Shown here one piece after another: positions 1-6,643 of a stretch of 16,368 nt of DNA. The stretch is from an uncultured Bacteroidales bacterium. Its GTDB lineage: Bacteria; Bacteroidota; Bacteroidia; Bacteroidales; Paludibacteraceae. The translations under genes and the position numbers were made by a program. The DNA lies in the NCBI GenBank assembly GCA_903912795.1, contig CAIWIS010000843.1, positions 1 through 16,368 on the forward strand, in the 5' to 3' direction. Within the stretch, counting starts at the first letter, position 1. Each line of letters begins with the position of its first letter. The notes beneath the pieces are model-generated. The model ran no database searches. It was not told the DNA's origin and worked only from the letters and a program-made list of their open reading frames with translations.

Positions 1-271
1 AAGTCACGTTGACCAAAATGAGCACTCTGTAAATATCATTATCAGCGAACATGGCGTAGCCGATTTACGTGGAAAATCACCTATTCAACGCGCCGAAGAA
101 ATTATTGAAAATTGCGTAGACCCTTCGTACAAAGATATTTTGCGTGGTTATTTGGAACTTTCGGGCCCATGTCACACGCCAACTAACTTGCATGCTTGTT
201 TCGAAATGCATACCGAATTTATGAAATCGGGCAATATGCTAAATACCAACTGGGACGAATATAAAAAATAA
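1..271 (+). CDS. Acetyl-CoA hydrolase / acyl-CoA:acetate CoA-transferase family protein, C-terminal fragment (5' end outside window)
   Basis: The open frame from base 2 to the TAA at 269-271 encodes the last 89 residues. The stretch EHGVADLRGKSPIQRAEEII, followed by a Cys-Val-Asp-Pro segment and Tyr-Lys-Asp-Ile-Leu, is the typical C-terminal lobe of the acetyl-CoA hydrolase/transferase family, whose proteins move CoA between acyl-CoAs and carboxylates through a glutamyl-CoA intermediate. The catalytic glutamate lies upstream of the window, so substrate (acetate, succinate, butyrate or propionate) cannot be judged. A strong hairpin terminator follows, so trpA is probably transcribed separately. 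The family call is fairly secure; the exact reaction is not. A link to the etf/acyl-CoA dehydrogenase operon downstream is metabolically plausible but is only inference. Confidence 0.8.
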   Translation, partial: SHVDQNEHSVNIIISEHGVADLRGKSPIQRAEEIIENCVDPSYKDILRGYLELSGPCHTPTNLHACFEMHTEFMKSGNMLNTNWDEYKK

Positions 272-294
272 GCATCAATAGCTTTAATTACATC

Positions 295-334
295 AAAACG
301 GGATTGTTTCGAACTGAAAACAGTCCCGTTTTGT
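295..334 (+). terminator. Rho-independent-type terminator after the CoA-transferase family gene
   Basis: AAAACGGGATTGTTT pairs with AAACAGTCCCGTTTT around a loop of about seven bases (one G:T pair), and the T-rich 3' arm runs into TTTTG. It starts 23 bases after the stop codon. The A-rich left arm would also allow action on the other strand, but no leftward gene is near. Confidence 0.8.
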
Positions 335-369
335 ATTATATATGTTTTTCAAAATTCAAGGTATTTTTG

Positions 370-377
370 TATCTTTG
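370..377 (+). promoter_or_regulatory. Candidate trpA promoter (-7 box TATCTTTG)
   Basis: TATCTTTG matches the Bacteroidota -7 consensus TAnnTTTG and lies about 20 bases before the trpA ATG, just downstream of the previous gene's terminator. No clear -33 TTTG/TTG is present at the expected distance, only a T-run near 345-349. The leader would be very short, leaving no room for a classical leader-peptide attenuator. Confidence 0.5.
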
Positions 378-397
378 TAGCCATAATATGTAAACAG

Positions 398-1168
398 ATG
401 AATAGAATTAATCAATTATTTGAGATAAAAAAGGAAAATATTTTGTCGGTTTATTTTACGGCAGGTTATCCAACTTTAAACGATACCGTGCCTACACTTG
501 AATGCTTACAAGCCAACGGAGTTGATTTAATTGAGATTGGCGTACCTTTTTCGGATCCCATGGCCGATGGAATTGTTATTCAGAATAGCAGTCAGAAAGC
601 TTTACAAAATGGCATGAGCATTCGCAAACTATTCGACCAACTTACAAATGTACGCGAACACATTCACATTCCATTGATTATGATGGGCTACTTAAATCCC
701 ATTATGCAATTTGGATTTGAGGCTTTTTGTATTGAATGTAATAGAGTTGGTGCTGATGGAATGATAATTCCGGATTTACCCATGAGTGATTTTTTAGCTG
801 AATACAAAGAAATTGCTGAGCGTTACAGCCTCGAATTTATATTTTTGATTACCCCCGAAACATCCGAAGATCGTATTCGATTAATTGACAGCCACACCAA
901 CGGGTTTATTTACATGGTTTCGTCGGCAGCAGTTACAGGCACACAAAGTTCGTTCGATAACAAAGTAGATTATTTTAATCGGATTAATGCCATGAATCTT
1001 AAAAATCCACGATTGATAGGCTTTGGCATTTCGAATAAATCAACGCGAGATATGGTAAACCGCTATGCCTCAGGAGCTATTATAGGTAGCGCCTTTATCA
1101 AAGCATTGCACGAAACGCAGGATGTAAAAAAAGGTGTGGAGCTATTGCTCAAAAAACTAGCGGAATAA
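398..1168 (+). CDS. trpA: Tryptophan synthase alpha subunit
   Basis: TrpA cleaves indole-3-glycerol phosphate to indole and glyceraldehyde-3-phosphate; the indole is channelled to the TrpB subunit. The 256-residue length is close to the usual ~260. The hallmark IEIGVPFSDPMADG (residues 45-58) holds the two catalytic acids, Glu46 and Asp57, with the same spacing as Glu49/Asp60 of the enterobacterial enzyme. Later TIM-barrel landmarks are MMGYLNPI (95-102), ADGMIIPDLP (119-128), the phosphate-side loop SSAAVTG (175-181) and GFGIS near residue 210. The ATG fits the family N-terminus, and a TAnnTTTG box lies just upstream. No trpB or other trp gene is in the window: the left neighbour is a CoA-transferase family gene behind a terminator and the right neighbour is convergent aroK. 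The gene therefore appears detached from a trp operon, at least on this side. Identity is very secure. Confidence 0.97.
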   Translation: MNRINQLFEIKKENILSVYFTAGYPTLNDTVPTLECLQANGVDLIEIGVPFSDPMADGIVIQNSSQKALQNGMSIRKLFDQLTNVREHIHIPLIMMGYLNPIMQFGFEAFCIECNRVGADGMIIPDLPMSDFLAEYKEIAERYSLEFIFLITPETSEDRIRLIDSHTNGFIYMVSSAAVTGTQSSFDNKVDYFNRINAMNLKNPRLIGFGISNKSTRDMVNRYASGAIIGSAFIKALHETQDVKKGVELLLKKLAE

Positions 1169-1197
1169 ACTTATTATTGAAGAAAAACGGGTGTATT

Positions 1198-1704
1198 TTA
1201 GGCCAAGGATTGACTAATTTTTCGAATAATATCATCGTCGCTACCAGCTACAATCAGGCGTGCTTGTAAGTAAAATTTTTCGCGCTGAAGCAATCCATCT
1301 GTAATAAACGAACGCAACTCCTCCCCTGATTTCCCCGCAATTAGCGGCCGTTTTCCCGCTCTCGAATTCTCCAAACGGGTAGCAAGTTGTTCAGGCGAAA
1401 GTTTGATGTAAACCGAAAGTCCTGTCCTGTTCATCGTATCAATATTATCGAAAAAGCAAGGTGCTCCTCCACCAGTGGCAATTACCGTGTTTTCGAATTC
1501 GGCCACTTCAGATAAGGCATTTTTTTCCATTACGCGAAATTCGTCCTGTCCCATTTCGGCAAAAATAGTCGCCACCGACTTGTGAAATTTTTCTTCAATA
1601 AATCCATCCAAATCAATAAACGCAAAGCCTAATGAAGCAGCAAGGCGCTTACCAAGTGTGGTTTTTCCACAACCCATATAGCCAATCAAAAATATTCTAT
1701 TCAT
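1198..1704 (-). CDS. aroK: Shikimate kinase
   Basis: This cytosolic kinase phosphorylates the 3-hydroxyl of shikimate with ATP, the fifth step of the chorismate pathway. At 168 residues it is full length. The Walker A loop GYMGCGKTT spans residues 8-16. Asp31 and Asp33 in DLDGFIEE match the shikimate- and Mg-binding acids. Arg57 (EFRVME) and the GGG motif at 78-80 match the shikimate-binding site. Arg119 in GKRPLI lies in the lid, and Arg141 follows. The start ATG sits directly before the nucleotide-binding strand, as expected. The gene converges on trpA with only 29 bases between stops and no obvious hairpin there. It diverges from the transporter gene at 1914; the 209-base gap holds a heptamer repeat and promoter-like boxes. 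A candidate leftward -7 box lies at 1766-1773. Confidence 0.96.
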   Translation of the reverse strand: MNRIFLIGYMGCGKTTLGKRLAASLGFAFIDLDGFIEEKFHKSVATIFAEMGQDEFRVMEKNALSEVAEFENTVIATGGGAPCFFDNIDTMNRTGLSVYIKLSPEQLATRLENSRAGKRPLIAGKSGEELRSFITDGLLQREKFYLQARLIVAGSDDDIIRKISQSLA

Positions 1705-1714
1705 TTTAATAAAC

Positions 1715-1746
1715 TAGAAGTTAGAAATTAGTTAGAAGTTAGAAAA
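1715..1746. repeat. Short tandem heptamer repeat (TAGAAGT-type) in the aroK leader
   Basis: Reading the + strand, TAGAAGT (1715-1721), TAGAAAT (1722-1728), a truncated TAGT (1729-1732), TAGAAGT (1733-1739) and TAGAAAA (1740-1746) follow one another. On the - strand this is ACTTCTA repeated, and it would lie in the 5' leader of aroK. Simple repeats of this style occur at two other places in the window, with different units. Confidence 0.7.
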
Positions 1747-1765
1747 CAATCAGGAACAAAGTCTA

Positions 1766-1773
1766 CAAAATTA
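1766..1773 (-). promoter_or_regulatory. Candidate aroK promoter -7 box (TAATTTTG on the - strand)
   Basis: CAAAATTA on the + strand reads TAATTTTG on the - strand, matching TAnnTTTG, about 62 bases before the aroK ATG. No convincing -33 box is seen at the right distance, so this is a weak candidate. Confidence 0.35.
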
Positions 1774-1879
1774 CAAAATAATCCTGCACATCACGTATAT
1801 TAATTTGTTAATCAACAAAACATTTATTCAAATAAACTTAATTATAAAATTCACAACAAATTATCATTCATTATTTTAG

Positions 1880-1887
1880 TACTTTTG
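1880..1887 (+). promoter_or_regulatory. Candidate promoter -7 box (TACTTTTG) for the transporter pair
   Basis: TACTTTTG matches TAnnTTTG and lies 26 bases before the ATG at 1914, which is typical spacing for Bacteroidota genes with short leaders. The upstream sequence is AT-rich without a clear -33 TTTG. Confidence 0.45.
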
Positions 1888-1913
1888 CTTACACATTTTT
1901 AAATTATAAAATT

Positions 1914-3281
1914 ATGTTCAAAAATTTCACTAAAGCCTTTTGGGTTGCGAATTCAGTTGAATTATTAGAGCGCTTAGCATATTACGCTGTTTTCATAGTC
2001 ATTACAATATATTTGTCCAATGTCTGGGGATTTTCGGATATTGAAGCCGGATTTATTTCAGGTACATTTTCAGCATTTTTATACTTACTCCCAACATTTG
2101 TAGGTGCTTATGCCGATAAAATCGGATTCCGATCGGCCATTGTACTTGCCTTTGGATTATTAACATTAGGATATGGCGGATTAGGTATTTTGCCTACTTT
2201 GCTCGAAAGTGCAGGGCTTGTAAAATACGAAATGATAACCACTTTTAATGGACTTAATACAAGCAACTTACGCTGGACTATTGTTCCTGTTTTATTACTT
2301 ATAGTGGTTGGAGGCTCGTTTATCAAAGCAGTAATTTCGGGCACTGTAGCTCGCGAAACAACATCTGAAACTCGTGCTCGTGGTTTTGCTATTTTTTACA
2401 TGATGGTAAATATTGGTGCTTTTATTGGAAAAACAGTGGTTGACCCACTTCGCAAAAGCCTCGGCGACCAAGGGCTCGTTTATCTGAATTTTTTCTCAGC
2501 AGGTATGACCCTTGCAGCTTTAGTTACAGTTTTCTTTTTGTATAAATCGGTAAAAACCGAAGGACAAGGAAAAAGTTTTGCCGAAATAGGACGAGGATTA
2601 TTGAAAGTTGTTCAAAACGGACGACTTATCTTGTTAATATTAATTATAAGCGGTTTTTGGCTTATTCAGGGTCAAATGTACGCTACCATGCCTAAATACG
2701 TAATTCGAATGATAGGCGAAGATGCTTCGCCAGGTTGGTATGCTAATGTCAATCCGTTTGTAGTGTTTGTTTTAGTAAACTTTATAACTTCGTTTATGAA
2801 AAAACGAACCGCTTTGTTTTCGATGACAATAGGCATGTTAATTATACCACTTTCGGCTTTGGCTATGTCATTTGGCACTCAAATTGGCACCGATTTTATT
2901 TTGGGCATGCACCCAGTGGCATTTATGATGATTATCGGGATAGCCATGCAAGCCATTGCTGAATGTTTTATCTCGCCCCGTTTTCTGGAGTACTTTTCGC
3001 TTCAATCGCCTAAAGGCGAAGAGGGTTTATATTTAGGCTTTAGCCATTTACACTCATTTTTCTCCTATCTTTTTGCATTTGGACTTTCGGGCATTTTACT
3101 CGAAAAATACTGTCCCGATCCACGTAATTTTGCATCGACCGAAGCGTACACGGCTGCAACTGCACAAGCACATTATATTTGGTATGTTTTTGTTGGCATT
3201 GGACTTGTATCGTTTTTTGCATTATTAATTTACGGATATGTAACCCGCCGTATCGACAAAAAAGCACTAGAAAATGCTTAA
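1914..3281 (+). CDS. MFS transporter, POT/PTR2-like (proton-coupled oligopeptide transporter family)
   Basis: This is a 455-residue polytopic inner-membrane protein with about 12 hydrophobic segments. The first segment carries ELLERLAYY (residues 16-24), which fits the ExxERxxYY motif of proton-coupled oligopeptide transporters; those acids take part in proton coupling. GAYADKIGFR (64-73) fits the MFS loop 2-3 motif in its POT-like form. POT proteins import di- and tripeptides, and some relatives take other solutes, so the substrate here is unknown. The length is near the ~460-500 of bacterial POTs. The start ATG is placed just before the POT motif, as usual, and 26 bases after a TACTTTTG box. 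The last codons overlap the next gene by 8 bases (ATGCTTAA), so the two are probably translationally coupled. A more distant MFS subfamily is the main alternative. Confidence 0.8.
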   Translation: MFKNFTKAFWVANSVELLERLAYYAVFIVITIYLSNVWGFSDIEAGFISGTFSAFLYLLPTFVGAYADKIGFRSAIVLAFGLLTLGYGGLGILPTLLESAGLVKYEMITTFNGLNTSNLRWTIVPVLLLIVVGGSFIKAVISGTVARETTSETRARGFAIFYMMVNIGAFIGKTVVDPLRKSLGDQGLVYLNFFSAGMTLAALVTVFFLYKSVKTEGQGKSFAEIGRGLLKVVQNGRLILLILIISGFWLIQGQMYATMPKYVIRMIGEDASPGWYANVNPFVVFVLVNFITSFMKKRTALFSMTIGMLIIPLSALAMSFGTQIGTDFILGMHPVAFMMIIGIAMQAIAECFISPRFLEYFSLQSPKGEEGLYLGFSHLHSFFSYLFAFGLSGILLEKYCPDPRNFASTEAYTAATAQAHYIWYVFVGIGLVSFFALLIYGYVTRRIDKKALENA

Positions 3282-4161
3282 AAAACTGAAAAGCTATATG
3301 ATGCCCTTGGCTATGACTACGGGCATAATATTTCACAATTATGTGAGTGTGTTGGCATTTTTGATTCCTTATTTAATATTTATAATGTTGCTTTTTACGT
3401 ACACTAAGTTGTCGTTAAAAAACATACAATTTACCAAAATGCATCTTTGGCTTATTGTAGTACAAATTGTAGGAAGTGTAGGTGTATATTTTATTTTAAA
3501 TCCAATAAATACAATTCTGGCTCAAGGTGTAATGATTTGTATTTTAGCCCCTACAGCTACTGCGGCTCCCGTAATTGCCGGCATGCTCAAAGGTAACATT
3601 GCGAGCCTGACAGCTTACAGCCTGATTAGCAATTTTACGGTTGCACTATTTGCTCCATTGTTTTTTTCGTATATCGGTTATAATGAATTGCCTTTTTTTG
3701 ATTCGGTATTCGAAATCTCAAAACGAGTAGGATTTCTATTGATAATTCCTTTTATAGCAGCATTGCTTATAAATAAGTTTTTACCTAAAGCAGGTAAATA
3801 TATGCAATCCAAATCGGGTATTTCGTTTTATTTGTGGAGCATAGCACTTACTGTTGTTACCGGACGAACAGTTGAATTTATTATTGCTCAAGGAGAATCG
3901 CAAATTGTTATTGAGTTGGCTATAGCAATAGGTGCATTGGTAATTTGTGTTTTTCAATTTTGGCTCGGGCGGCGTATTGGCCGCAAACTGGACGATACAG
4001 TGGCTGGCGGACAAGGACTCGGACAAAAAAACACAGTATTGGCAATTTGGATGGCACAAATATATCTTAATCCATTATCATCTATTGGACCAGGGGCGTA
4101 TGTACTTTGGCAAAACTCAGTCAACTCGTGGCAAATTTGGAGACAGCGAAGAAATAATTAG
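3274..4161 (+). CDS. Bile acid:sodium symporter (BASS/SBF) family transporter
   Basis: This 295-residue protein is mostly membrane segments. APTATAAPVIAGMLKGN, around residue 90, is the conserved core motif of the BASS/SBF family. GQKNTVLAIWMA, near residue 250, corresponds to the second conserved crossing segment that helps form the sodium and substrate sites. Family members carry bile acids, pyruvate, pantoate or other organic anions, usually with sodium; nothing here fixes the substrate. Length matches the usual ~300. The ATG overlaps the previous stop codon by 8 bases and gives a natural N-terminus (Lys-rich, then a first membrane helix), so it is preferred over later starts. Operon partner is the POT-like carrier. 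No gene follows for 574 bases. Family call is good; function unknown. Confidence 0.8.
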   Translation: MLKKLKSYMMPLAMTTGIIFHNYVSVLAFLIPYLIFIMLLFTYTKLSLKNIQFTKMHLWLIVVQIVGSVGVYFILNPINTILAQGVMICILAPTATAAPVIAGMLKGNIASLTAYSLISNFTVALFAPLFFSYIGYNELPFFDSVFEISKRVGFLLIIPFIAALLINKFLPKAGKYMQSKSGISFYLWSIALTVVTGRTVEFIIAQGESQIVIELAIAIGALVICVFQFWLGRRIGRKLDDTVAGGQGLGQKNTVLAIWMAQIYLNPLSSIGPGAYVLWQNSVNSWQIWRQRRNN

Positions 4162-4415
4162 GCAAAAATAAAAAAAACACCTCTATTTAAGCATTTTTCA
4201 CTAATCAAACACAATAAATTATATACAACTGAATTTCAAGATTTTACACACAACAAAACTACACAAGCGTCACAAGAGAACACTAAAAACAATCAAAAAT
4301 AGGTTGTAAAACATATTTTTTGGATTGTGCGCATCGATAAAACACCGTTTCTTTGCCACCGTTAACTAAACAACACAATCTTTTTTATACCTTAAAAAAA
4401 AACTAATACCTATTC

Positions 4416-4453
4416 GAGCGCGAGACTTTGTGAAAAGTTTCGCGCTTATTTTT
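4416..4453 (+). terminator. Hairpin terminator in the gap upstream of etfB
   Basis: GAGCGCGAGACTTT (4416-4429) pairs with AAAGTTTCGCGCTT (4434-4447) across a GTGA loop, with two G:T pairs, and is followed by ATTTTTT. It is a strong intrinsic-terminator shape, but it lies about 255 bases after the transporter stop. It may end a long 3' UTR or a small transcript made in this gap. Confidence 0.65.
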
Positions 4454-4512
4454 TATGTATTTTTAAAGCAGCAAAAATAAGGTACATTTAAGTAATTTTG
4501 TGCAATTTTGGA

Positions 4513-4542
4513 TTGCAGGTTCGACAAAAACTGCTAATTTTG
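4513..4542 (+). promoter_or_regulatory. Candidate promoter of the etfB-etfA-acyl-CoA dehydrogenase operon
   Basis: TTG at 4513-4515 is followed after 19 bases by TAATTTTG at 4535-4542, fitting the Bacteroidota -33/-7 layout. A second TAATTTTG at 4493-4500 lacks a -33 box. From here the leader to etfB would be about 185 bases and would include the mini-hairpin array and the heptamer repeat. Confidence 0.5.
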
Positions 4543-4565
4543 CGTGGTCAAAAAAAAACAGTGTT

Positions 4566-4614
4566 GGCTTCGCCTTTATTTAGTGCTTTGCACGTTATTA
4601 GCTTCGCGTTATTT
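4566..4614 (-). repeat. GNA-type mini-hairpin array, copy 1 (upstream of etfB)
   Basis: Read on the - strand, the order is linker AAATAAC, hairpin GCGAAGC (4607-4601), linker TAATAAC, hairpin GTGCAAAGCAC (4593-4583), an 8-nt linker TAAATAAA and hairpin GGCGAAGCC (4574-4566). The first 32 bases on this strand (4614-4583) match 12127-12158 at 31 of 32 positions, so this is real homology between loci and not chance. It points opposite to etfB and lies in its presumed leader. Confidence 0.85.
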
Positions 4615-4620
4615 ATTGGT

Positions 4621-4697
4621 CTGTTGTCCGTTGTCTGTTGTCCGTTGTCTGTTGTCCGTTGTCTGTTGTCTATTGTCTATTGTCTGTTTTCCGTTGT
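4621..4697. repeat. Heptamer tandem repeat (CYGTTGT)11
   Basis: Eleven consecutive 7-nt units run from 4621 to 4697. CTGTTGT and CCGTTGT alternate at first, then come CTATTGT twice, CTGTTTT and a last CCGTTGT. Seven is not a multiple of three and no gene covers it. It begins six bases after the mini-hairpin array and ends 38 bases before the etfB ATG. The + strand of the repeat has almost no A, so the leader RNA here should be largely unstructured. Confidence 0.9.
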
Positions 4698-4735
4698 CTT
4701 AAAAATAATATTAACACAAATATAATATAAAGAAA

Positions 4736-5608
4736 ATGAGTTTTAAAATTGTAGTTCTTGCCAAACAAGTGCCCGACACTCGAAACGTAGGAAAAGATGC
4801 TATGAAAGCTGATGGAACGGTAAACCGTGCTGCGCTTCCTGCCATTTATAATCCCGAAGATTTGAATGCCTTAGAACAAGCACTTCGTTTGAAATCACAA
4901 GTTGCAGGTGCAACTGTACATGTATTGACAATGGGACCTGCACGTGCTGCCGAAATAATTCGCGAAAGTATGTATCGTGGTGCCGATGGTGGTTATCTTT
5001 TAAGTGGACGTGAATTTGCTGGGTCTGATACTTTGGCAACATCGTATGCATTGGCTTGTGCCATTCGCAAAATGGGCAAAGTAGATGTTATTGTTTGTGG
5101 CCGTCAGGCTATTGATGGCGACACTGCTCAAGTAGGCCCTCAAGTTGCCGAAAAACTTGGAATGCCTCAAATTACGTATGCCGAAGAAATTTTAGATTGT
5201 ACTGCATCTAAAATCACTGTAAAACGTCGCCTCGAACGTGGTGTAGAAGTTGTTAGTGGTCCTATTCCTATGGTTGTAACTGTTAATAGTTCAGCACCTG
5301 AATGTCGTCCGCGTCATGCAAAACTCACTTTAAAATACAAACGTGCAGCCACGTTGACCGAAAAACAAGATGCAGGTGCTGATTATACCGATTTGTATAC
5401 TGTTCATCCATATCTTACCATTACCGAATGGGGTATAAACGATATTGAACACGACATTAAATGGTTAGGACTTACAGGCTCTCCTACTAAAGTAAAACAA
5501 ATTGAAAATGTTGTTTTTACTGCTAAAGAAAGTAAACGCCTAACAGCAAACGATGAAGAGATTGAAGATTTAATGAAAGAACTTATTGCTAATCACACGA
5601 TTGGATAA
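4736..5608 (+). CDS. etfB: Electron transfer flavoprotein subunit beta
   Basis: EtfB forms a heterodimer with EtfA and passes electrons to or from acyl-CoA dehydrogenases; it carries AMP, or a second FAD in bifurcating types. The N-terminus has VLAKQVPDT (residues 7-15), and the nucleotide-binding region is GRQAIDGDTAQVGPQ (122-136), followed by LGMPQITY. The later conserved segment near residues 188-203 (PECRPRHAKLTLKYKR) is a divergent version of the EtfB signature loop. At 290 residues it is somewhat longer than the classical ~260 because of the C-terminal tail. It is the first gene of the operon; etfA begins 13 bases after its stop. The genetic linkage to an acyl-CoA dehydrogenase suggests a dedicated partner. 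Whether this Etf bifurcates cannot be decided by eye. Confidence 0.95.
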   Translation: MSFKIVVLAKQVPDTRNVGKDAMKADGTVNRAALPAIYNPEDLNALEQALRLKSQVAGATVHVLTMGPARAAEIIRESMYRGADGGYLLSGREFAGSDTLATSYALACAIRKMGKVDVIVCGRQAIDGDTAQVGPQVAEKLGMPQITYAEEILDCTASKITVKRRLERGVEVVSGPIPMVVTVNSSAPECRPRHAKLTLKYKRAATLTEKQDAGADYTDLYTVHPYLTITEWGINDIEHDIKWLGLTGSPTKVKQIENVVFTAKESKRLTANDEEIEDLMKELIANHTIG

Positions 5609-5621
5609 ATTATTAAAGAAA

Positions 5622-6641
5622 ATGAATAACCTTTTTGTATATCTCGAAATAGAAGACGGCATTGTAGGCGATGTAAGTCTGGAACTCCTTACCAAAGGAC
5701 GTACTCTTGCCGACCAGTTAAAATGCAAGCTCGAAGCTGTAGCTGCTGGTTACAAACTCGATAAAATTGGGGAGCAAGTATTTCCTTTTGGCGTAGATAC
5801 ATTGTATTTAGCCGACGACAAACGCTTGGCACCTTACACTACTTTACCTCACACCTCTCTTTTAGTAAATCTTTTTAAAGAAGAGAAACCTCAAATTGCA
5901 TTTATGGGAGCCACTTCCATTGGTCGCGATTTAGGTCCACGTGTTTCATCGGCATTATTCAGTGGTTTAACAGCCGACTGTACTTCGCTCGAAATTGGAA
6001 CTTACGAAGACAAAAAAGCAGGCAAAGTATACGATAATTTATTGTATCAAATTCGTCCAGCGTTTGGCGGAAATATTGTTGCAACTATCGTTAACCCCGA
6101 CTGTAGACCACAAATGGCAACAGTACGCGAAGGTGTAATGAAAAAAGAAATTCGCAACGCAAAACATGTTGGAAAAACAGTAATCATGGATGTTGCAAAA
6201 TACGTTCCTGATACCGACTTTGTGATTGAAGTAATTGAACGCCACATGGAGAAATCCAAATTAAACATCAAAGGCTCACCCATTATTGTATCGGGTGGTT
6301 ATGGTGTGGGTAGTGCCGACAATTTCAAATTACTTTTTGAATTGGCCGCTACACTTGGTGCCGAAGTTGGTGCTTCGCGTGCTGCTGTGGATGCTGGTTT
6401 TGCTGATCACGAACGTCAGATTGGCCAAACAGGAACCACCGTGCGTCCTAAATTATACATTGCTTGTGGTATTTCGGGGCAAATTCAGCACATTGCAGGT
6501 ATGCAAGAAAGTGCTATGATTATTGCTATCAACAACGATCCAAAGGCGCCAATCAATGCCATAGCCGATTATGTAATTACAGGTAGCATAGAAGAAGTAT
6601 TACCAAAAATGATTAAATTCTATAAGAAAAACAGCAAATAA
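5622..6641 (+). CDS. etfA: Electron transfer flavoprotein subunit alpha
   Basis: EtfA holds the redox FAD that shuttles between the EtfB side and the acyl-CoA dehydrogenase. The C-terminal FAD domain is clear: VGASRAAVDAGF (residues 249-260), QIGQTGTTVRPKLYIACGIS (266-285), then GQIQHIAGM and INNDPKAPI (303-311). The N-terminal half is the usual adenine-nucleotide-like fold. The frame is open further upstream to a TTG at 5586, inside etfB. The ATG at 5622 is preferred: it has an A/G-rich stretch (AAAGAA) just before it, sits 13 bases after the etfB stop and starts with the normal MNNLFVYLE family N-terminus. That gives 339 residues. Two bases separate its stop from the next ATG, so the three genes form one operon. 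Confidence 0.95.
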   Translation: MNNLFVYLEIEDGIVGDVSLELLTKGRTLADQLKCKLEAVAAGYKLDKIGEQVFPFGVDTLYLADDKRLAPYTTLPHTSLLVNLFKEEKPQIAFMGATSIGRDLGPRVSSALFSGLTADCTSLEIGTYEDKKAGKVYDNLLYQIRPAFGGNIVATIVNPDCRPQMATVREGVMKKEIRNAKHVGKTVIMDVAKYVPDTDFVIEVIERHMEKSKLNIKGSPIIVSGGYGVGSADNFKLLFELAATLGAEVGASRAAVDAGFADHERQIGQTGTTVRPKLYIACGISGQIQHIAGMQESAMIIAINNDPKAPINAIADYVITGSIEEVLPKMIKFYKKNSK

Positions 6642-6643
6642 GA

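Larger units (their letters stand above)
4162..4735. other. Noncoding stretch between the transporter pair and etfB
   Basis: No credible gene lies here. The left part (4162-4410) is very AT-rich. It contains a long-loop inverted pair, GATTGTG (4323-4329) with CACAATC (4374-4380), followed by six Ts, which might be a small RNA end but is weak. Next come a GC-stem hairpin terminator (4416-4453), a promoter candidate (4513-4542), a mini-hairpin array (4566-4614) and a heptamer tandem repeat (4621-4697). The 75-codon open frame across 4498-4725 is an artefact of the repeat. Confidence 0.7.

Noticed and set aside
1169..1197. Terminator between convergent trpA and aroK
   Set aside because: The 29 bases contain no inverted repeat of useful length.
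3040..3336. A 98-codon leftward open frame over the transporter junction
   Set aside because: It is antisense to clear membrane-protein codons and has no recognisable features.
4498..4725. A 75-codon open frame containing a Val-Val-Cys-Cys-Pro-Leu-Ser-like repeating peptide
   Set aside because: The periodic peptide is simply the translation of the heptamer DNA repeat; there is no family resemblance, and it covers the promoter and array region.
5586..5621. Upstream TTG start for etfA
   Set aside because: It would overlap etfB and add 12 residues unlike the family; the ATG at 5622 has an A/G-rich ribosome-binding stretch and a normal EtfA N-terminus.
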